A DNA stretch of 64,000 nt, taken from positions 2,666,001 to 2,730,000 of the forward strand of contig NZ_JACHMG010000001.1 of assembly GCF_014204865.1 (NCBI RefSeq). The letters are read 5' to 3'. Below, in pieces: positions 48,877 through 56,730 of this stretch (its first letter is position 1; every line of letters starts with the position of its first letter). A program made the position numbers and the translations under genes. This stretch comes from Amycolatopsis jiangsuensis. Its GTDB lineage: Bacteria; Actinomycetota; Actinomycetes; Mycobacteriales; Pseudonocardiaceae. A model generated the notes under the pieces. The model saw nothing but the letters and a program-made list of their open reading frames with translations. It had not been told where the DNA came from and did not search any database.

Positions 48877-50301
48877 GTGTCCACACTTCGCACGCCCGGC
48901 AAAGCGGTCCCGCTCCCTCGAGCCGTGCGCGGCACCGCGCTGTGGACAGTGGGCCCGGCGCTCGCCACGGTGGTGATCGGGCTGTGGCACCTCGGCACGC
49001 CGTCGTACTGGCGGGACGAAGCCGCGACCCTGGACGCGGTGACCCGGCCCTTTCCCGCACTGCTGCACATGCTGACCACGGTCGACGCCGTACACGGCGG
49101 CTACTACGTCGTGCTGTGGCCGGTCGTGCACGTCTTCGGCACCGGGGAGATCGTGCTCCGGCTGCCGTCGGTGCTGGCCATGGCCGCCGCGGCGGCCGGG
49201 ATCTCGGCGATCGGCCGGCGTCTGCAGAGTCGGGCGACCGGGCTGCTCGCCGGACTCGTTTTCGCGGTGCTGCCGCAAGTCAGCAGGTACGCACAGGAAG
49301 CGCGGTCCTACGCGCTCGTCCTCGCCTGCGCGGTACTGGCGAGTTGGCTACTGGTACGCGGGGGCACTGAGCCCCGGCGCGGTCTGACCGGCTACGGCTG
49401 GGCGGTCGCCGCGCTCGGCACGCTGAACCTGTTCGGTCTGCTGCTGCTGGCCGGGCACGCGCTCTACCTGCTCGGCACGGCGAGGTCCCGGCTGCGCGCC
49501 TGGGCGGTACCGGCCGCGCTCGGCTGCCTTCCCGCGGTACCGATCGCGATCCTGGCCTGGCAGCAACGCGACCAGCTGGGCTGGGTCGCCGCGCCGGACG
49601 CGTCCGCGGGTGGGGACCTCGTGGTCTGGCTGGCCGGTTCGTCCGGTGCGGCCGCGCTGATGGGTGTTCTCGTGGGACTGGGCCTGCGCTTCCGGGGTCC
49701 GGCGTGGCTGTCCCTGCCCTGGCTGATCGCTCCGCCGGTGCTGCTGTTGCTCGCGGCTCGTCTGGCGGTGCCGGTGTACGTGCCGCGGTACCTGGCATTC
49801 TGCCTGCCCGCGCTGGCCCTGGCGATCGGCGCGGGGCTGGCAAGGACGGCGTGGCCGCACCGGGTGATCGCACTGCTCCTGGTGGCCGCGCTCGGTCTTC
49901 CGGTACAGCTGGCCGAGCGCGGGCAGGACGGCCACGGTGAGGACATCAGAGCCGCCGCGCAAGCTCTCGACCAGCACGCGCGACCCGGTGACGGCGTGCT
50001 CTACCACTGTCCTTCCTGCCACTATCCCGACCTGCCCCGCGAGTTCGCCTCCGCATACCCGGAGGCGTTCGGCCGCCTCGACGACCTCGCGCTGGACAGG
50101 TCGCCGGCCGCGTCGGGCACGCTGCGCGGCACCGAAGTGGACCCGGACACCCTGGCCCGGCGGGTGGGCGCGGCAAACCGCGTCTGGCTGGTCGAAACCG
50201 GTGGTGACGCGGTACCACGGAATGTGCGGTACGGCCGGCGCGTCGCGTTCGACGAACGTGCCGGATCCCTCCGGTTACGGCTGTACTCGCGGCAGTTCTG
50301 A
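48877..50301 (+). CDS. Multi-pass membrane glycosyltransferase-like protein (GT39/ArnT-type)
   Basis: 474 residues from GTG 48877; the ribosome site is poor. About ten membrane segments. The first loop holds LGTPSYWRDEAATLDAVTR, the Asp/Glu motif of the GT-C superfamily (here RDEA), followed by GGYYVVLWPVVHVFGTGEIV and LRLPSVLAM, the usual sequence of PMT/ArnT-like proteins. A soluble C-terminal domain (about 350-474) contains a CPSCHYPDL cysteine pair. GT-C enzymes move sugars from polyprenyl phosphates to proteins or lipids outside the membrane. The acceptor is unknown. It lies 23 bases past the histidine kinase and could be read through from it. Confidence 0.8.
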   Translation: MSTLRTPGKAVPLPRAVRGTALWTVGPALATVVIGLWHLGTPSYWRDEAATLDAVTRPFPALLHMLTTVDAVHGGYYVVLWPVVHVFGTGEIVLRLPSVLAMAAAAAGISAIGRRLQSRATGLLAGLVFAVLPQVSRYAQEARSYALVLACAVLASWLLVRGGTEPRRGLTGYGWAVAALGTLNLFGLLLLAGHALYLLGTARSRLRAWAVPAALGCLPAVPIAILAWQQRDQLGWVAAPDASAGGDLVVWLAGSSGAAALMGVLVGLGLRFRGPAWLSLPWLIAPPVLLLLAARLAVPVYVPRYLAFCLPALALAIGAGLARTAWPHRVIALLLVAALGLPVQLAERGQDGHGEDIRAAAQALDQHARPGDGVLYHCPSCHYPDLPREFASAYPEAFGRLDDLALDRSPAASGTLRGTEVDPDTLARRVGAANRVWLVETGGDAVPRNVRYGRRVAFDERAGSLRLRLYSRQF

Positions 50302-50302
50302 G

Positions 50303-51169
50303 TCAGCCCAGCTCCCGCAGCAGCGCGCCGGGCTCCAGCACCTGCGCCCCCAGCGCGGACACCCGGTCACGCAGCTCACGGTCGGCGGTCACGGCGACCA
50401 CGTGGTTTTCCGCGCGCTCACGCGCTTGCGCCGCGACCTCGACGAGCTTCGCATCGCCGTCGGCGTCCGCGGCGGCCACTTCCACGCCCGGGACCGAGGG
50501 CACCGTCCTGGGCTCGCCCTCGACGACGAGGACCACGCGCGGCCACCACTGCCACGCCGGTCCGGCACCGACGCCGGCGACCGGGTCGCGCAGGCCTTCC
50601 CCGGCCAGGGTGGCCAGCCGGTCACGCAGGCGTTCGGTGGCACCGCGGCGATCCCGCCACCAGCCGTCCGGGCGGGAACCCAGTACGTTCGCCGCGTCCA
50701 CCACCAGGACCAGCTCCCGGCCCAGCTGCGCACGCAGCAGCGGCCAGGACCTGGCGAAATCGCGGTGCAGCTTCAGCCCCGGGACTTCATCCGGCGGGAT
50801 CCAGCGCAGTTCGGTGCTCTCCGGATTCGCGACGCGGGCTTCGAGGCCGCTGCCTGCCATCCCGAGCACCGTCGTGTACTGCCACACCCCGTGGTCCAGC
50901 ACGAAAGCCGACATCGCCCGGAACGCGGACACCGGCACGTCGGCTTCTTCCCACGCCTCACGTGCCGCCGCCGAACGCGCCGTCTCGCCGATCTCGAGCG
51001 CACCGCCGGGCAGGGCCCAGGTGCCGCCGTTGTGCACCCACCAGGCCCGCCGCTGCATCAGCACGCCCCGCTCGGGGTCGCACAGCAGCAAGCCGGCCGC
51101 GCCGAACGCGCCCCAGTGCAACCGCCCGCAGGAACACCGCACGAAGCGGTTGGCGGTCCTCGGCGTCAT
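50303..51169 (-). CDS. Nudix hydrolase fused to a NYN/PIN-like nuclease domain
   Basis: 288 residues from ATG 51169. The N-terminal Nudix domain (about 1-148) begins RFVRCSCGRLHWGAFGAAGL and contains the Nudix box GALEIGETARSAAAREAWEE (56-75) with the REAWEE core complete. A second domain (about 152-288) begins VLVVDAANVLGSRPDGWWRD with an acidic Asp158 at the end of the first strand, and continues with RVVLVVEGEPRTV and VVAVTADRELRDRVSALGAQ. This is the Rossmann-like NYN/PIN pattern of metal-dependent nucleases. The fusion suggests an enzyme acting on nucleotides or RNA ends, but substrate and nuclease activity are inferred. Convergent with the GT39-type gene, one base between stops. Confidence 0.82.
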   Translation of the reverse strand: MTPRTANRFVRCSCGRLHWGAFGAAGLLLCDPERGVLMQRRAWWVHNGGTWALPGGALEIGETARSAAAREAWEEADVPVSAFRAMSAFVLDHGVWQYTTVLGMAGSGLEARVANPESTELRWIPPDEVPGLKLHRDFARSWPLLRAQLGRELVLVVDAANVLGSRPDGWWRDRRGATERLRDRLATLAGEGLRDPVAGVGAGPAWQWWPRVVLVVEGEPRTVPSVPGVEVAAADADGDAKLVEVAAQARERAENHVVAVTADRELRDRVSALGAQVLEPGALLRELG

Positions 51170-51215
51170 CACCCCCAGCTTTGCACACCTGTCCGCCGAA
51201 CGGGCACTGGCCGGC

Positions 51216-51887
51216 TCACCCGTGCCGGCGGAGGTCCAGCATGCAGAAGACCTTGTCCCAGCGACGTTCGCCGACGGCGACGAAGCCGGGCAGGCGACCG
51301 TATTCGGCGAAGCCCAGTGTTCGGTAGAGGTGCAGGGCACCGGCGTTGTCGCCGCGGGCGTCGAGGGTGAGGACCTCGATGCCGGTCTCCCGGGCGTCCG
51401 CGATCAGGGCCGTGGTCAGCGCCCGGCCGATTCCGCGGCCGTGAGCGGACGCAGCCACCGCGATCTTCTCCAGATCGGCGTGCGGCCGATGAGTGGGCCG
51501 GGCGTAGCGAAGCCAGTACCCCAACCCCACCAGCCGACGATCGAGGTATGCGGCGCGCAGAGACGCGTCGCCGTTTCGCACCGCGCCGACGACGAGGCCG
51601 ACCAGCTCCGCCACCTCCGCTCGCGAGGGTGGTTCGACCCAGCCCAGCGCGGCACCTCCGCCGACCAGGTCCGCCAGGATCCGGTGGGCGGACTCGGCGA
51701 ACCGGGCGTCCAGGTCCGGGTCGGAGGCCAGCTCCGCGGCATCGAGGACGGCGAGCTCGGCGCTCGCCCCGTCACTGGAGTCCGGCTGCACGATCGCCAG
51801 CCTGGTATCGCGACGACAGACGGCGAGCCGGGCGGACGTTCGCCTGTTCGCCGCGCTCGGCGACCGTGCCCGCGGGGCGTGAGACAC
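51216..51887 (-). CDS. GNAT-family acetyltransferase
   Basis: Up to 223 residues from GTG 51887; the first 30 residues are Arg/Ser-rich without homology, so GTG 51791 (VQPDSSDGASAE) may be the true start. The domain shows VVGAVRNGDASLRAAYLDRR, the acetyl-CoA-binding loop HGRGIGRALTTALIADARET, and LTLDARGDNAGALHLYRTLG with FAEYGRLPGFVAVG. This is the common single-domain GNAT order; the substrate is not known. The gene follows the divergently controlled TetR gene on the same strand by 18 bases and may be co-transcribed with it. Confidence 0.83.
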   Translation of the reverse strand: MSHAPRARSPSAANRRTSARLAVCRRDTRLAIVQPDSSDGASAELAVLDAAELASDPDLDARFAESAHRILADLVGGGAALGWVEPPSRAEVAELVGLVVGAVRNGDASLRAAYLDRRLVGLGYWLRYARPTHRPHADLEKIAVAASAHGRGIGRALTTALIADARETGIEVLTLDARGDNAGALHLYRTLGFAEYGRLPGFVAVGERRWDKVFCMLDLRRHG

Positions 51888-51905
51888 CGTTGCGGAAAGG
51901 CTGCC

Positions 51906-52526
51906 TCACTTCCGTTTGAGCTGACGGCGATTGGCTGTCAGGACCTCGTCGGACAGCGCGGGTTCGGCGTCGGCGACGGCGCGGGAGAGCACCAGCGCAC
52001 CGACCATCTGGCTGAACACGGCGATGGCGTGTTCGCGGGCGGCCGCGGGATCGAGCTCGGCATCCGACTGCCGCGCCCGATCCAGCAGCAGCTCGGTGAA
52101 GGCAGCGAAGTAACCCTCCAGCCCGCGCCGGTACTCGGCCTGTGCGGCGGCGCCGTGCCGGCCGGCGTCGGAGACCAGGGCGGCGGAGGCGCATCCGGAT
52201 TCCGGGTGGTCGCGATGGGTCGTGGTGAGGTAGTCGTCGACGATCCCGTTCAGCGCGGCCCGTGCGGAGCGCGGATGGGCCGCGCGCGTGGCGGCGACAG
52301 CGTCCAGCGACGAGGTGAAGCCCTCGTGGAGGACTTCGAGTGCGAGGGCTTCCTTCGAGGTGAAGTGGTTGTAGAAGCCGCCGTGGGTCATCCCGGCGTT
52401 CTTCATGACCTCCTCGATCCCGACGCCGTCGATGCCCCGCGACCGGAAGCCCGCACCCGCGGCGTCGACGATCTTCTCGCGGTTGCGCCGCTTCTGCTCC
52501 TGCGTGATCCGGGGCACCTCGGACAC
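51906..52526 (-). CDS. TetR-family repressor of the divergent oxidoreductase gene
   Basis: 206 residues from GTG 52526. The helix-turn-helix (about 15-62) reads REKIVDAAGAGFRSRGIDGV, then EEVMKNAGMTHGGFYNHFTS. The C-terminal domain has PESGCASAALVSDAGRHGAA and a QMVGALVLSRAV helix, as in the AcuR/LmrA-YxaF group whose ligands include quinones, flavonoids and small electrophiles. The divergent neighbour is a quinone-oxidoreductase-type gene, and the 114-base spacer contains an inverted repeat over its -35 box. The regulator therefore probably represses both until a reactive small molecule binds; that is inference. Confidence 0.88.
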   Translation of the reverse strand: MSEVPRITQEQKRRNREKIVDAAGAGFRSRGIDGVGIEEVMKNAGMTHGGFYNHFTSKEALALEVLHEGFTSSLDAVAATRAAHPRSARAALNGIVDDYLTTTHRDHPESGCASAALVSDAGRHGAAAQAEYRRGLEGYFAAFTELLLDRARQSDAELDPAAAREHAIAVFSQMVGALVLSRAVADAEPALSDEVLTANRRQLKRK

Positions 52527-52556
52527 CTCCCTGGCCGGCTCGCCTTCCGATGCTAC

Positions 52557-52575
52557 CTGTCATCAAAGTTGACAG
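52557..52575. promoter_or_regulatory. Inverted repeat over the -35 box of the oxidoreductase gene
   Basis: CTGTCA (52557-52562) pairs perfectly with TGACAG (52570-52575), spacer 7. It lies in an unusually AT-rich stretch between divergent TetR and oxidoreductase genes and overlaps TTGACA at 52569-52574. Likely operator of the TetR regulator. Confidence 0.6.
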
Positions 52576-52598
52576 TTAATAATGTTAGATGACATTGT
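52569..52598 (+). promoter_or_regulatory. Candidate promoter of the oxidoreductase gene
   Basis: Perfect -35 TTGACA (52569-52574), 18-base spacer, -10 CATTGT (52593-52598). The start codon is 43 bases downstream. Confidence 0.5.
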
Positions 52599-52640
52599 AG
52601 TTTTGATGTTGAGCCTCCTCATCGGGAGAACGGAGCACGC

Positions 52641-53636
52641 ATGATGAAGGCCCTCGGGTACGAGAAGGCGCACCCACTCAGCGCGTTCGCCCTGGAGCGG
52701 ATCGACGTGCCGGAGCCCCGGCCGCGCGCGACCGACCTGCTGGTCGAAATCCGCGCCGTCGGGATCAATCCCGGCGAAGCGGCGATACGCCGGACGCGCA
52801 GCGCCGAGCCGGGCGGACGCATCATCCTCGGCTGGGAGTTCTCCGGGGTGGTCGTGCAGGCCGGGGCGGCCGTCACGGGGTTCGCCGCCGGCGATCGCGT
52901 CATGGGCACCGGCGACATGACCCGGGACGGAGCCTGGGCCGAGCGACTGGCGGTCGATCATCGCGTGGTCGTCAAGATTCCGGACAGGCTGTCCTTCGTG
53001 GACGCCGCTTCGCTGCCCATCGGCGGGCTCACCGCGTGGGAGGCGCTGTTCCGCGACCAGGACCGTCTGCCGCCGGCGGTGGACCGAGTGCTCGTCGTGG
53101 GCAGCGCCGGCGGTGTGGGCTCGATGGCGACACAGCTGCTGAAAACCAGGACGCCGGCCTTCGTGATCGGCACGGCGTCACGTGATGCGTCGCGGGAGTG
53201 GTCGACCGCGATGGGAGCGGACCTGGTCGTCGACCATTCGCGCGAGGTGGTCGGACAGCTGCGTGACGCCGGCATCGACCGGGTCGACCTGGTCTTGTCC
53301 ACCGCGGGAACCACCGCCAACCTCGGGTGGATCGCCGAGGTGCTCCGACCGTTCGGCCACGTCTGCGCGATCGACCTCAGCGGGCCCCTCGACACCGATC
53401 CCCTCGCAGGAAAGTCCTTGTCACTGCACGCCGAGCTGGTGTTCAGCAGGCTCGCCGACGGCGCCAGCCAGCAGGCGATGCTCGCCGAACTGGCGCGGGA
53501 GACCACCGAAGGCCGGCTGCGCCCGATCGCGACGACCGTACTCGACGGTCTCACCGTGCCCAGCATGCGTCGCGCGCACGAACTCGTCGAAGCCGGCCGC
53601 ACCATCGGCAAGATCGTGGTGGCGTCGGGGAGCTGA
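52641..53636 (+). CDS. Zinc-type alcohol dehydrogenase family quinone oxidoreductase
   Basis: 331 residues from ATG 52641 (or the next codon, also ATG) with GGAG 5 bases upstream. GroES-like N-terminal domain: LLVEIRAVGINPGEAAIRRT, LGWEFSGVVVQAGAAVTGFA, GDRVMGTGDMTRDGAWAERL. The nucleotide-binding domain has VLVVGSAGGVGSMATQLLKT near 150 and VDLVLSTAGTTANLGWIAEV. Catalytic zinc ligands of true alcohol dehydrogenases are absent, as in the NADPH:quinone reductase branch. Such enzymes reduce quinones or enones. A substrate-inducible detoxification role fits the divergent TetR gene. Confidence 0.9.
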   Translation: MMKALGYEKAHPLSAFALERIDVPEPRPRATDLLVEIRAVGINPGEAAIRRTRSAEPGGRIILGWEFSGVVVQAGAAVTGFAAGDRVMGTGDMTRDGAWAERLAVDHRVVVKIPDRLSFVDAASLPIGGLTAWEALFRDQDRLPPAVDRVLVVGSAGGVGSMATQLLKTRTPAFVIGTASRDASREWSTAMGADLVVDHSREVVGQLRDAGIDRVDLVLSTAGTTANLGWIAEVLRPFGHVCAIDLSGPLDTDPLAGKSLSLHAELVFSRLADGASQQAMLAELARETTEGRLRPIATTVLDGLTVPSMRRAHELVEAGRTIGKIVVASGS

Positions 53637-53681
53637 GCCCGGGGGTCGGCGGGGTTCGCCGAAAGGGCGCGCGTCCGGAGG

Positions 53682-54650
53682 TCAGCCGGTCGCGCCGAGG
53701 GCCGGGGTCTCCGCCGCGTCCTGAGCCAGCGCGGCGGCCCCGACGATGGCCGTGTCGTCACCGAGGTGCGCGGTACGGATCCGCGCCAGCGGACGGAACC
53801 GGGCACCGGTGATCGCGCCGGCGTAGTGCTCGCGGGCCTCGTCGAGGAACAGCGGCGCGGACTCCGACACACCCCCGCCGATCACGATGATCTCCGGGTC
53901 GAAGACGTCGGCCACCAGTGCCAGCCCCTCGCCCAGCCATTTGGCCAGCTCGGCCATCGCACGCAGCGCGATCGGATCGCCGTCCCGGGCGGCACCGGCC
54001 ACCCTGCGGCCGGTGACCGAACCCGGATCGCCGGCGATCTCCCGCGACAGCACGGTGGACCGGCCCGGATAGCGGGCCAGCAGCTCGACTGCGGTCGCGG
54101 TCAGCGCGGTGCCACTGCAGTAACGCTCCCAGCAGCCGTACTTGCCGCACGGGCACGCCCGGCCACCGGGCACCACGGTCAGGTGACCCAGCTCCGGGGC
54201 CACGCCGTGCGCCCCGCGGTAGATCTCGCCGTCCAGCAGCAGCCCCGCACCGATTCCGGTACCGAGGGCGACCAGCGCGGCGACCCGGGCACCACGCGCG
54301 GCCCCGAACCGGTGCTCGCCGACGACCGCGGAGTTCACGTCGTGTTCCAGCGTCACCGGCAGGCCCACGCGCTTGGAGATCCGGTCCGCCACCGGTGCGT
54401 CCCGCCACGCCAGGTGCGGCGCGAACATCACCGACCGCCGGTCGCGGGCCACGAACCCGGCCACGGCCAGGCCCACCCCGGCGACGTCGTGCCGGTTGCG
54501 CAGGTCCTCGACGACGCCCGCGATGGCGTCCTCGAGCGCGTTCTCCTCGCTCGGCGTCCCGACGCGCGCGGTGTCGAGCAGCGAACCGCGCTCGTCCACC
54601 ACCCCGGCGCGCACGCTGGTCCCGCCGACGTCCACCCCTATGGTCAGCAC
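53682..54650 (-). CDS. glk: ROK-family glucokinase
   Basis: 322 residues from GTG 54650. The ATP site is IGVDVGGTSVRAGVVDERG; catalytic Asp104 lies in LEHDVNSAVVGEHRFG; GTGIGAGLLLDGEIYRGAHG follows. The zinc site is His156 (ELGHLTV) with Cys166, Cys168 and Cys173 in CPCGKYGCWERYCSG. This is the full pattern of actinobacterial ROK glucokinase, which phosphorylates glucose with ATP and in Streptomyces also mediates glucose repression. The start directly abuts the stop of the upstream CxxC protein gene, and the order acyl-CoA synthetase ... ArsA-like ... small protein, glk resembles the SCO2126-SCO2131 region as remembered. Confidence 0.94.
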   Translation of the reverse strand: MLTIGVDVGGTSVRAGVVDERGSLLDTARVGTPSEENALEDAIAGVVEDLRNRHDVAGVGLAVAGFVARDRRSVMFAPHLAWRDAPVADRISKRVGLPVTLEHDVNSAVVGEHRFGAARGARVAALVALGTGIGAGLLLDGEIYRGAHGVAPELGHLTVVPGGRACPCGKYGCWERYCSGTALTATAVELLARYPGRSTVLSREIAGDPGSVTGRRVAGAARDGDPIALRAMAELAKWLGEGLALVADVFDPEIIVIGGGVSESAPLFLDEAREHYAGAITGARFRPLARIRTAHLGDDTAIVGAAALAQDAAETPALGATG

Positions 54651-55097
54651 TCAGTTCTCCCGCTCCGGCCGCCAGTCTTCCCGCCGGCGCACGACGATGC
54701 GCTGCACCCGCGACGGTTCCGGCGCAGCGGGCTCCGCCGCGGACGGGCGCGCCGCGGGCTGGAATCCCGGCATGTGCACTCCCTCGTCCGGCTGCCAGCG
54801 GTCCGCGAGCACCGCCCGCAACAACGCCACCAGCTGCGCCGCCTGCTCCAGCAGCCGCGCGGCGAACTCCGGCCGCTCACCACGCACGACGGCGACGATC
54901 GCACACAGCGGGCACCACCCGCACCCCGAGTCCCCCTGATCGTGGGCTTGCGCACCGTCGGGCGCACCGTGCCCGGCCGCGACGACGCCCTCCAGCCACG
55001 GTGCGGCGCGGTCGAGCACCATCTCGACCAGCAGCCGGATCTCCTCGGCCAGCCGCAGGCTCGCCGCCTCGCCGTCGGCCGCTTCCTGCTCGCTCAT
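54651..55097 (-). CDS. Small CxxxxC protein coupled to glucokinase (Rv2183c/SCO2127 position)
   Basis: 148 residues from ATG 55097, which overlaps the ArsA-like stop by 4 bases; its own stop touches the glk start. The protein is helical: LRLAEEIRLLVEMVLDRAAP, a short acidic/Gly loop, then the cysteine motif GCGWCPLCAIVAVVRGERPE with three cysteines in seven residues, and EFAARLLEQAAQLVALLRAV. The tail is Pro/Arg-rich. Such a motif could bind a metal or FeS cluster, but no family function is known to me. In Streptomyces the gene directly upstream of glkA (SCO2127) has been linked to glucose repression; equivalence is inferred from position. Confidence 0.8.
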   Translation of the reverse strand: MSEQEAADGEAASLRLAEEIRLLVEMVLDRAAPWLEGVVAAGHGAPDGAQAHDQGDSGCGWCPLCAIVAVVRGERPEFAARLLEQAAQLVALLRAVLADRWQPDEGVHMPGFQPAARPSAAEPAAPEPSRVQRIVVRRREDWRPEREN

Positions 55098-56257
55098 CCG
55101 GGACCCCGGTCCCCGGCCAGGCTGACCACCAGGCCGTCGGCATCGGACTCCGCGCCGGTGATCCGGCATGCACGCAGGGTTTCCGGCAGCGCGACGAGCC
55201 GGCGGAACCCGTCCACGGTGATCGCCAGGTCGTCGTTCACCCGGGCCAGGTCCACCGCGGAGTTCTGCTCCAGCGGAATCGCCACGCGCAGCCGGAAGCC
55301 ACCGTCCACCGCTTCCGCCCGCAACAACGGCGTAACCGGCTTTCCCTTGCCGGACAACGGATCGCGGTCGCCGTACAGCTCACGCGCGAGCGCGGTGAGC
55401 GCGGCTGTGCCGACCGGTTCACCCGCCCGGTGCTCGACCCGGGCCAGTTCGCCGGCGCCGATCCCGGTGGCGGCCAGCTCCCCCAGCACCGCGTCCTGCT
55501 GGGCACGGCGGGTGCGCAGCCAGTTCGCCGCCGAACCACGCCAGAAGCCCGGCGCGGGCATCAGCCGGTTCACGATCAGGCCGTCCACCGCGATCCCGCG
55601 CAACGCCAGCGACGTGAGCGTGCGCCGGGCCTCGGCGACCACGACCCGCTCCGGCGTCAGCACCAGCCGGACGGTGGTCACGGCCGGATCGGTGAGCAGT
55701 TCACGCAGCGCGTCCAGGTGCGCACCGAGCCGACGCACCGGATCCGCGAGCCGCCGGCGCCGTCCGCCGTGCACGCGGCCCAGATAGCCGGACACCGCCT
55801 CCGGAAGGGCCAGCAACCGCAACGTCTCCGCGGTCGGCCCGCAGTCGACCACCACGGTGTCCCACGGACCCTGGGCAGCCAGGCGGCGCACTTCGCCGAG
55901 CGCGAGCAGCTCGTCCACACCGGGCAGCACGGTCAGCTCCTCGGCATCCAGCAGGTCCAGACCCGCACCGGAGAGCACGGCGCGCAGCTCGCCGCGCAGC
56001 TCGTGCCAGGTCCGGTCGGCCAGCGACCGCGAGTCCACCTGCGCTGCCCACAGGCCCGCCGGGCTGCCGTCCCCCCGCACGTCCACCTCGGCGGGTTCAC
56101 TGCCCTGCGCCGCGCCGAACGCGTCGCCGAGCGAATGCGCCGGATCGGTCGAGACGACCAGCGTCTTCCTGCCGCGGCCGGCGAGAGCGAGCGCGGTCGC
56201 CGCGGCGAGCGTGGTCTTCCCGACACCCCCCTTGCCGGTGAACAGCAGGATCCGCAT
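55094..56257 (-). CDS. ArsA/GET3-family ATPase (Rv2184c-like)
   Basis: 387 residues from ATG 56257 with AGAGGA upstream. P-loop FTGKGGVGKTTLAAATALAL with the deviant-Walker Lys (GKGGVGKTT, 8-16), switch motif VVSTDPAHSLGDAFG, VDCGPTAETLRLLALPEAV and the GLIVNRLMP strand. Only one ATPase unit is present, as in bacterial single-domain ArsA-like proteins, and there are no arsenite-binding cysteines. The C-terminal 60 residues form a beta-rich segment (GGFRLRVAIPLEQNSAVDLA, then DDLAITVDGFRRLVALP) like the small sHsp-type domain seen in this group. Role unknown; coupled to the SRPBCC gene upstream and the cysteine protein downstream. Confidence 0.88.
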   Translation of the reverse strand: MRILLFTGKGGVGKTTLAAATALALAGRGRKTLVVSTDPAHSLGDAFGAAQGSEPAEVDVRGDGSPAGLWAAQVDSRSLADRTWHELRGELRAVLSGAGLDLLDAEELTVLPGVDELLALGEVRRLAAQGPWDTVVVDCGPTAETLRLLALPEAVSGYLGRVHGGRRRRLADPVRRLGAHLDALRELLTDPAVTTVRLVLTPERVVVAEARRTLTSLALRGIAVDGLIVNRLMPAPGFWRGSAANWLRTRRAQQDAVLGELAATGIGAGELARVEHRAGEPVGTAALTALARELYGDRDPLSGKGKPVTPLLRAEAVDGGFRLRVAIPLEQNSAVDLARVNDDLAITVDGFRRLVALPETLRACRITGAESDADGLVVSLAGDRGPG

Positions 56258-56265
56258 GTGGTCCT

Positions 56266-56703
56266 CTAGTCCTCGGCCCGCCGCTTGAGCTCCTTGAGCG
56301 CGGTGTCCATCACCATCTTCTCCGCCTTGCGCCGCAGCAGCCCGATCATCGGCAGCGCCAGCTCGACCGACAGCGTGTAGGTGACCCGGGTGCGCCCGCC
56401 CTCGAGCGGCTCGAGCGCGTACCGGCCGTCCTGTGCCTTCTGCATCTGGCCCTTCACCAGGTGCCAGCTGACGCCGAGGCCGGAGGCGTCCCAGTCGTAT
56501 TCGAGCGTGTACACGTCCTTGATCGGGCCGGCGTCGAGGGTGAGCTTGACCTGCTTGGCCCTGCCGTCGCCGCCGGTGTCCAGCACCTCGGTCTCCCGGA
56601 CGGCCTTGGCCCACTCCGGGTACGCGGGGAAGTCGGCGATCACCGCCAGCACCCGCGCGGGCTCGGCGTCGACCTCGATGGACTGCGTGGACTGCTCGGC
56701 CAT
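56266..56703 (-). CDS. SRPBCC protein (TB16.3/Rv2185c-like)
   Basis: 145 residues from ATG 56703. A START/polyketide-cyclase fold: SIEVDAEPARVLAVIADFPA, YPEWAKAVRETEVLDTGGDG, VYTLEYDWDASGLGVSWHLV and the long C-terminal helix AEKMVMDTALKELKRRAE. Closely resembles the mycobacterial antigen-like TB16.3. Such proteins bind a hydrophobic ligand in a cavity; its identity is unknown. The stop is 8 bases before the ArsA-like start. The constant pairing of a hydrophobic-ligand protein with an ArsA-like ATPase suggests they work on the same membrane or lipid substrate. Confidence 0.88.
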   Translation of the reverse strand: MAEQSTQSIEVDAEPARVLAVIADFPAYPEWAKAVRETEVLDTGGDGRAKQVKLTLDAGPIKDVYTLEYDWDASGLGVSWHLVKGQMQKAQDGRYALEPLEGGRTRVTYTLSVELALPMIGLLRRKAEKMVMDTALKELKRRAED

Positions 56704-56730
56704 GGGACGAAGGGTAGCCGGACAGCCCCG

